Source: Corallococcus sicarius (GTDB lineage Bacteria > Myxococcota > Myxococcia > Myxococcales > Myxococcaceae). Taken from it: 45,965 bases of DNA. This document shows, piece after piece, positions 43,422 through 45,965 of the stretch. A program made the position numbers and the translations under genes. Each line of letters starts with the position of its first letter. The first letter of the stretch is position 1. The notes beneath the pieces were generated by a model. It did no database searches, was not told the DNA's origin, and saw nothing but the letters and a program-made list of their open reading frames with translations. The stretch is from NCBI RefSeq assembly GCF_003611735.1, contig NZ_RAWG01000038.1, positions 1 to 45,965 on the forward strand, in the 5' to 3' direction.

Positions 43422-45032
43422 CTACAGCGAAAGCTGGTAGTGCCGCAGCGGCTGGGCCACGTTCTTCACGGGGGTCTCCGTGAGGGGTCCGAACTGGAGC
43501 TTGCGCACGAAGGGCTCCTGCGACGTGCGCAGCGCCTCGTGCACGCTCTGCATCACCAGCGTCTCGCGGAAGCCCGCCAGGGACTGGAGGCGCGCGGCCT
43601 GGTTCATCCCGCTGGAGAAGGCGGTGTAGTTGCGGTTGGGGCCGAAGAGGCCGCAGTTCGCGGTGGCCAGGTTCACGCCCACCGCCACGCCCAGCCCGGG
43701 CAGCTTCACCCGCTGGCACAACGCCGCCACCTCCTCGCGCGCGCCCAGCTCCGCCGTGAAGGCCTGGATGTCGCACGCGGCGCGCACCGCGGCCTCCGCG
43801 CGGCGCACGCGGTCCGTCTGGAAGAAGGGCGGACCGAAGAGGCCGATGACGCAGTCCCCCACCATCTTGTCGAACACGCCGCCGTGCGCCCAGATGCAGT
43901 CCACGGCGCGCGCGCTCCACTCGTCCACGAAGCGGCCGATGCTGCGCGGGCTGTCGAAGCCCTCTTCGCAGATGCGCGTGAAGCCGTTGATGTCCGCGAA
44001 CAGGATGCCCACCTCCTGCTCCTGCGCGCGCAGGTGCCGCGCGTAGTCCGGGTCCTCCAGGAGCGCGTCGATGGCGCCCGTGGGGAAGAACTGCGACAGG
44101 TGGATGCGCTCGCGGTTGTAGTCCAGCAGGCGCTGGCTCAGCGTGGAGGCCAGCACGCGGATGAGGTCCATCGCGTAGGCGGAGAAGCCCTCGTTGCTCC
44201 AGACGACGATCTTCCCCAGGGGCTCGCTGCGCGCCGCCGCGGAGATGAGCACCGCCTCCGTGGTGCGCCCGTCGAACAGCCGCTTGAGCACGCCCGCGTC
44301 GCCGTGCAAGAGCCGCGTGCCGTGCTGTTGCAGCAGCGCCTCCAGCGTGGAGCTGGGCTGCTCTCCGCTCTCGTACTCCAGCTGACCGTGGCGGTAGGTG
44401 CGGTAGTGCAGCACGTGCGGCTGCACGGCGTCGCGGTACAGCAGGAGGAAGCCCGGCAGCCGCACCCGCTGCGCCAGCGTGCGCACCGCCTGGTCCATGC
44501 CCGCCTCGAAGACAGGGTTGGCCAGGTGTTCGTTGCACTGGAGGATGAGCTGGTGCTTCTCCGACGCGGTGTGGACCAGCATCAGCACCGTGTCCAGCTC
44601 CTCCGCCACCACGTCCAGCGCGCGCAGCCGCCGGGCCGTGGTCTCCGCGTCGCCGGGGACGCCCGGATAGAGCAGCCCCAGCGTGCCCACCGGCGAACCC
44701 GCCACGTCCAGCGTCTGGGTGACGAGCGTGTCCTCGCCATGGACGCGCATGCCCGTGGCGCCCGCGAGGAGCGCGCCGGGGAAGATGCCGCCCCACTCCC
44801 CCTCGCACCAGGTCTGCTCCACCAGCTCCTCGTCGCGCGTGGTGAGCGCGATGGCGCGCGCGCCGGTGTGCTTCAGCAGCGTGGGGAAGCAGCGCCGGAA
44901 GCACTGGGCCAGCGTCTCGCGCTCCCGGAGGCTCTCCTCCAGGAGGTCGTCCGCCACGCGCCCCAGCTGGCGCAGGAAGCGGTACTCCTCCAGGGACAAC
45001 TCAGCGGGTGGGGCGGTGGGCGCGGGGGTCAT
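43422..45032 (-). CDS. Class III adenylate cyclase with GAF-like sensor (536 aa)
   Basis: The first 310 residues are GAF-like or related sensing modules, without membrane segments. The C-terminal cyclase domain holds every expected catalytic residue: metal-binding Asp347 (LFADINGFT) and Asp393 (KMVGD), Lys389 for adenine, Thr470 (the Asp/Thr position that selects ATP), Asn477 and Arg481 (SSGMNQAARL). I therefore predict cAMP synthesis rather than a pseudo-enzyme. The stop is 36 bases from the convergent small gene. It starts 33 bases after the phosphoesterase gene on the same strand, so the two probably share a transcript. Confidence 0.93.
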   Translation of the reverse strand: MTPAPTAPPAELSLEEYRFLRQLGRVADDLLEESLRERETLAQCFRRCFPTLLKHTGARAIALTTRDEELVEQTWCEGEWGGIFPGALLAGATGMRVHGEDTLVTQTLDVAGSPVGTLGLLYPGVPGDAETTARRLRALDVVAEELDTVLMLVHTASEKHQLILQCNEHLANPVFEAGMDQAVRTLAQRVRLPGFLLLYRDAVQPHVLHYRTYRHGQLEYESGEQPSSTLEALLQQHGTRLLHGDAGVLKRLFDGRTTEAVLISAAARSEPLGKIVVWSNEGFSAYAMDLIRVLASTLSQRLLDYNRERIHLSQFFPTGAIDALLEDPDYARHLRAQEQEVGILFADINGFTRICEEGFDSPRSIGRFVDEWSARAVDCIWAHGGVFDKMVGDCVIGLFGPPFFQTDRVRRAEAAVRAACDIQAFTAELGAREEVAALCQRVKLPGLGVAVGVNLATANCGLFGPNRNYTAFSSGMNQAARLQSLAGFRETLVMQSVHEALRTSQEPFVRKLQFGPLTETPVKNVAQPLRHYQLSL

Positions 45033-45065
45033 GTCCGCCCCTTCTACCGCCGTGCGGTGGCCCTG

Positions 45066-45935
45066 TCAGGTGGCCCCGGCGACGGAGCCGGGTGCGTGCT
45101 TCGTGCCGCCCACCACCACACCGCCCTCCACCTCGATGAGCCAGTAGCCCTCCTTGCCCGCCTGGGTGGAGGAGCCCGCGCCGAACAGGTGGGGCCGGTC
45201 CGCGGTGGCCGGGTGGTGGTAGCGCTGGTGGATGTGGCCATGCAGCACCGCGAAGCGCGGGCCCGGCAGCAGCTTCAGGAGGGCGTCCGCGTCCCGCAGG
45301 CCGTGGTGCCAGCCGTCCGCGTGGTCCGCGAAGGTGCGGGGCGCGTGGTGCACGACGACCAGGATGGCGCGGCCGTCCAGGCGGGGGTCCGCCACCAGGG
45401 CCGCCAGGCCTTCGAGCTGCGCGGGCCCGATGGTGCCGTAGGACAGCCCCGGTGAGGGCAGCGACCGCGCCGAGCACAGCCCCACCACCGCGGCGCCCTC
45501 CCCCACGAGCCGCACGAAGGGAAACGCCCCCTCGCGGCGGTGTTCGGGCAGGTCGCTCTCCAGGAGCCCACCGAAGTGCTGGGCGAAGCGGCCGCTCGCA
45601 TGGCTGCCGGGGGTGAACACGTCGTGGTTGCCGGGGATGACGGTGCAGCGCGCGGGGGACGAGGCCAGCGGGCCCAGGGCGGCGCGGGCGGCGCGGAACT
45701 CGCCTTCGAGCGCGTAGGCGGTGAGGTCGCCGGAGAGGATGAAGTGATCCACGCCGTGCGTCTGCGCGTCGCGGGCGATGGCGGACAGCGTGTGCTGCGC
45801 GTTCCGGTAGGCCTTCGCCCGGCCCCCGGCCGTCAACTCGACGAGGGCCACCCAGCGGCGCCAGCCCAGCTTGCGAAGAGGGAGGGCGAAGTAGTCCTCC
45901 GTGATGTGGACGTCGGAGCAGTGCAGGAAGCGCAT
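45066..45935 (-). CDS. CpdA-like calcineurin-type metallophosphoesterase (289 aa)
   Basis: The five metal-binding blocks are present: HCSDVHI (Asp8, His10), ILSGDLTAY, VIPGNHDVF, VVVHHAP and VLHGHIHQRYH. This order matches the 3',5'-cyclic-nucleotide phosphodiesterase CpdA group and related phosphoesterases. There is no signal peptide, so it is cytoplasmic. The start is ATG 45935, or GTG 45947 four codons earlier; neither has a clear ribosome site, and the upstream promoter lies beyond the window. It is followed 33 bases later by a class III adenylate cyclase. The pairing supports action on cAMP, but the family has other substrates too. Confidence 0.9.
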   Translation of the reverse strand: MRFLHCSDVHITEDYFALPLRKLGWRRWVALVELTAGGRAKAYRNAQHTLSAIARDAQTHGVDHFILSGDLTAYALEGEFRAARAALGPLASSPARCTVIPGNHDVFTPGSHASGRFAQHFGGLLESDLPEHRREGAFPFVRLVGEGAAVVGLCSARSLPSPGLSYGTIGPAQLEGLAALVADPRLDGRAILVVVHHAPRTFADHADGWHHGLRDADALLKLLPGPRFAVLHGHIHQRYHHPATADRPHLFGAGSSTQAGKEGYWLIEVEGGVVVGGTKHAPGSVAGAT

Positions 45936-45965
45936 GGAGGGGGTCACCCCAGGGGAACGGAGGCC

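Noticed and set aside
43422..45032. Cyclase suspected of losing its adenine-selecting residue because the usual Gly-Asp before VN reads Ser-Ser
   Set aside because: Counting back seven residues from Asn477 puts the selecting position at Thr470, an accepted Asp/Thr site, so the enzyme looks intact.

Overview
The window is GC-rich chromosomal DNA from a fruiting myxobacterium of the Myxococcus/Corallococcus type. The strongest marker is a 229-residue gene (34127..34816, minus) that matches the developmental C-signal protein CsgA in length, catalytic residues and C-terminal ending. It is divergent from a protoporphyrinogen oxidase gene (hemY), and a pdxH gene lies close by. Many predicted lipoproteins and long TPR proteins, Cys-rich secreted proteins, a eukaryotic-type kinase and GTG starts fit the same group. 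I see no rRNA, tRNA, CRISPR array or insertion sequence, and no gene-free stretch exceeds 300 bases.

Layout: (1) 1..8449, plus strand: six tightly coupled genes for cell-envelope proteins (three TPR proteins, two lipoproteins and a LamG-like protein), cut by the left edge. Most neighbours overlap by 1-4 bases. (2) 8459..12199, minus strand: an anchored protein coupled to a lipoprotein zinc metalloprotease, then a hemerythrin-like protein and a phage-type metallopeptidase. (3) 12256..14741, plus strand: a LEA14-like lipoprotein, aat, and a protein resembling toxin-type glycosyltransferases with a damaged DXD motif. (4) 14778..24295, minus strand: a polymorphic-toxin locus. A Cys-rich secreted protein is translationally coupled to a 2290-residue SpvB/FG-GAP/RHS lipoprotein with an unrecognised C-terminal toxin domain, followed by three small genes that are probably immunity genes. 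The toxin tip and immunity genes are visibly AT-richer than the rest: hand counts give 28/60 GC at 15661..15720 and 27/60 at 16081..16140, against 41/60 at 43501..43560. (5) 24541..26446, minus strand: two exported proteins, one with a pilus/secretin N-terminal domain, ending in a clear intrinsic terminator. (6) 26502..31492: a CNNM/CorC-type membrane protein (plus), a probable glgA-kinase-lipoprotein operon (minus), and pdxH (plus). (7) 31534..36286: a CapA-like lipoprotein, csgA and hemY. (8) 36425..38425, plus strand: a 37-codon membrane peptide, a LytS-type histidine kinase and a LytTR response regulator. (9) 38422..43385: a TPR-like lipoprotein, a GCS2-type carboxylate-amine ligase, rlmN and a small unknown gene. 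(10) 43422..45935, minus strand: a CpdA-like metallophosphoesterase followed by a class III adenylate cyclase with intact catalytic residues.

How the parts work together: most of the window serves the cell surface and signalling. The TPR operon looks like a periplasmic/outer-membrane assembly unit, possibly related to the Glt/Nfs motility and spore-coat machineries. The RHS locus looks like an antagonism or kin-recognition module. csgA gives developmental signalling. The cyclase-phosphoesterase pair could make and destroy the same cyclic nucleotide. Housekeeping genes (aat, glgA, pdxH, hemY, rlmN) are interspersed.
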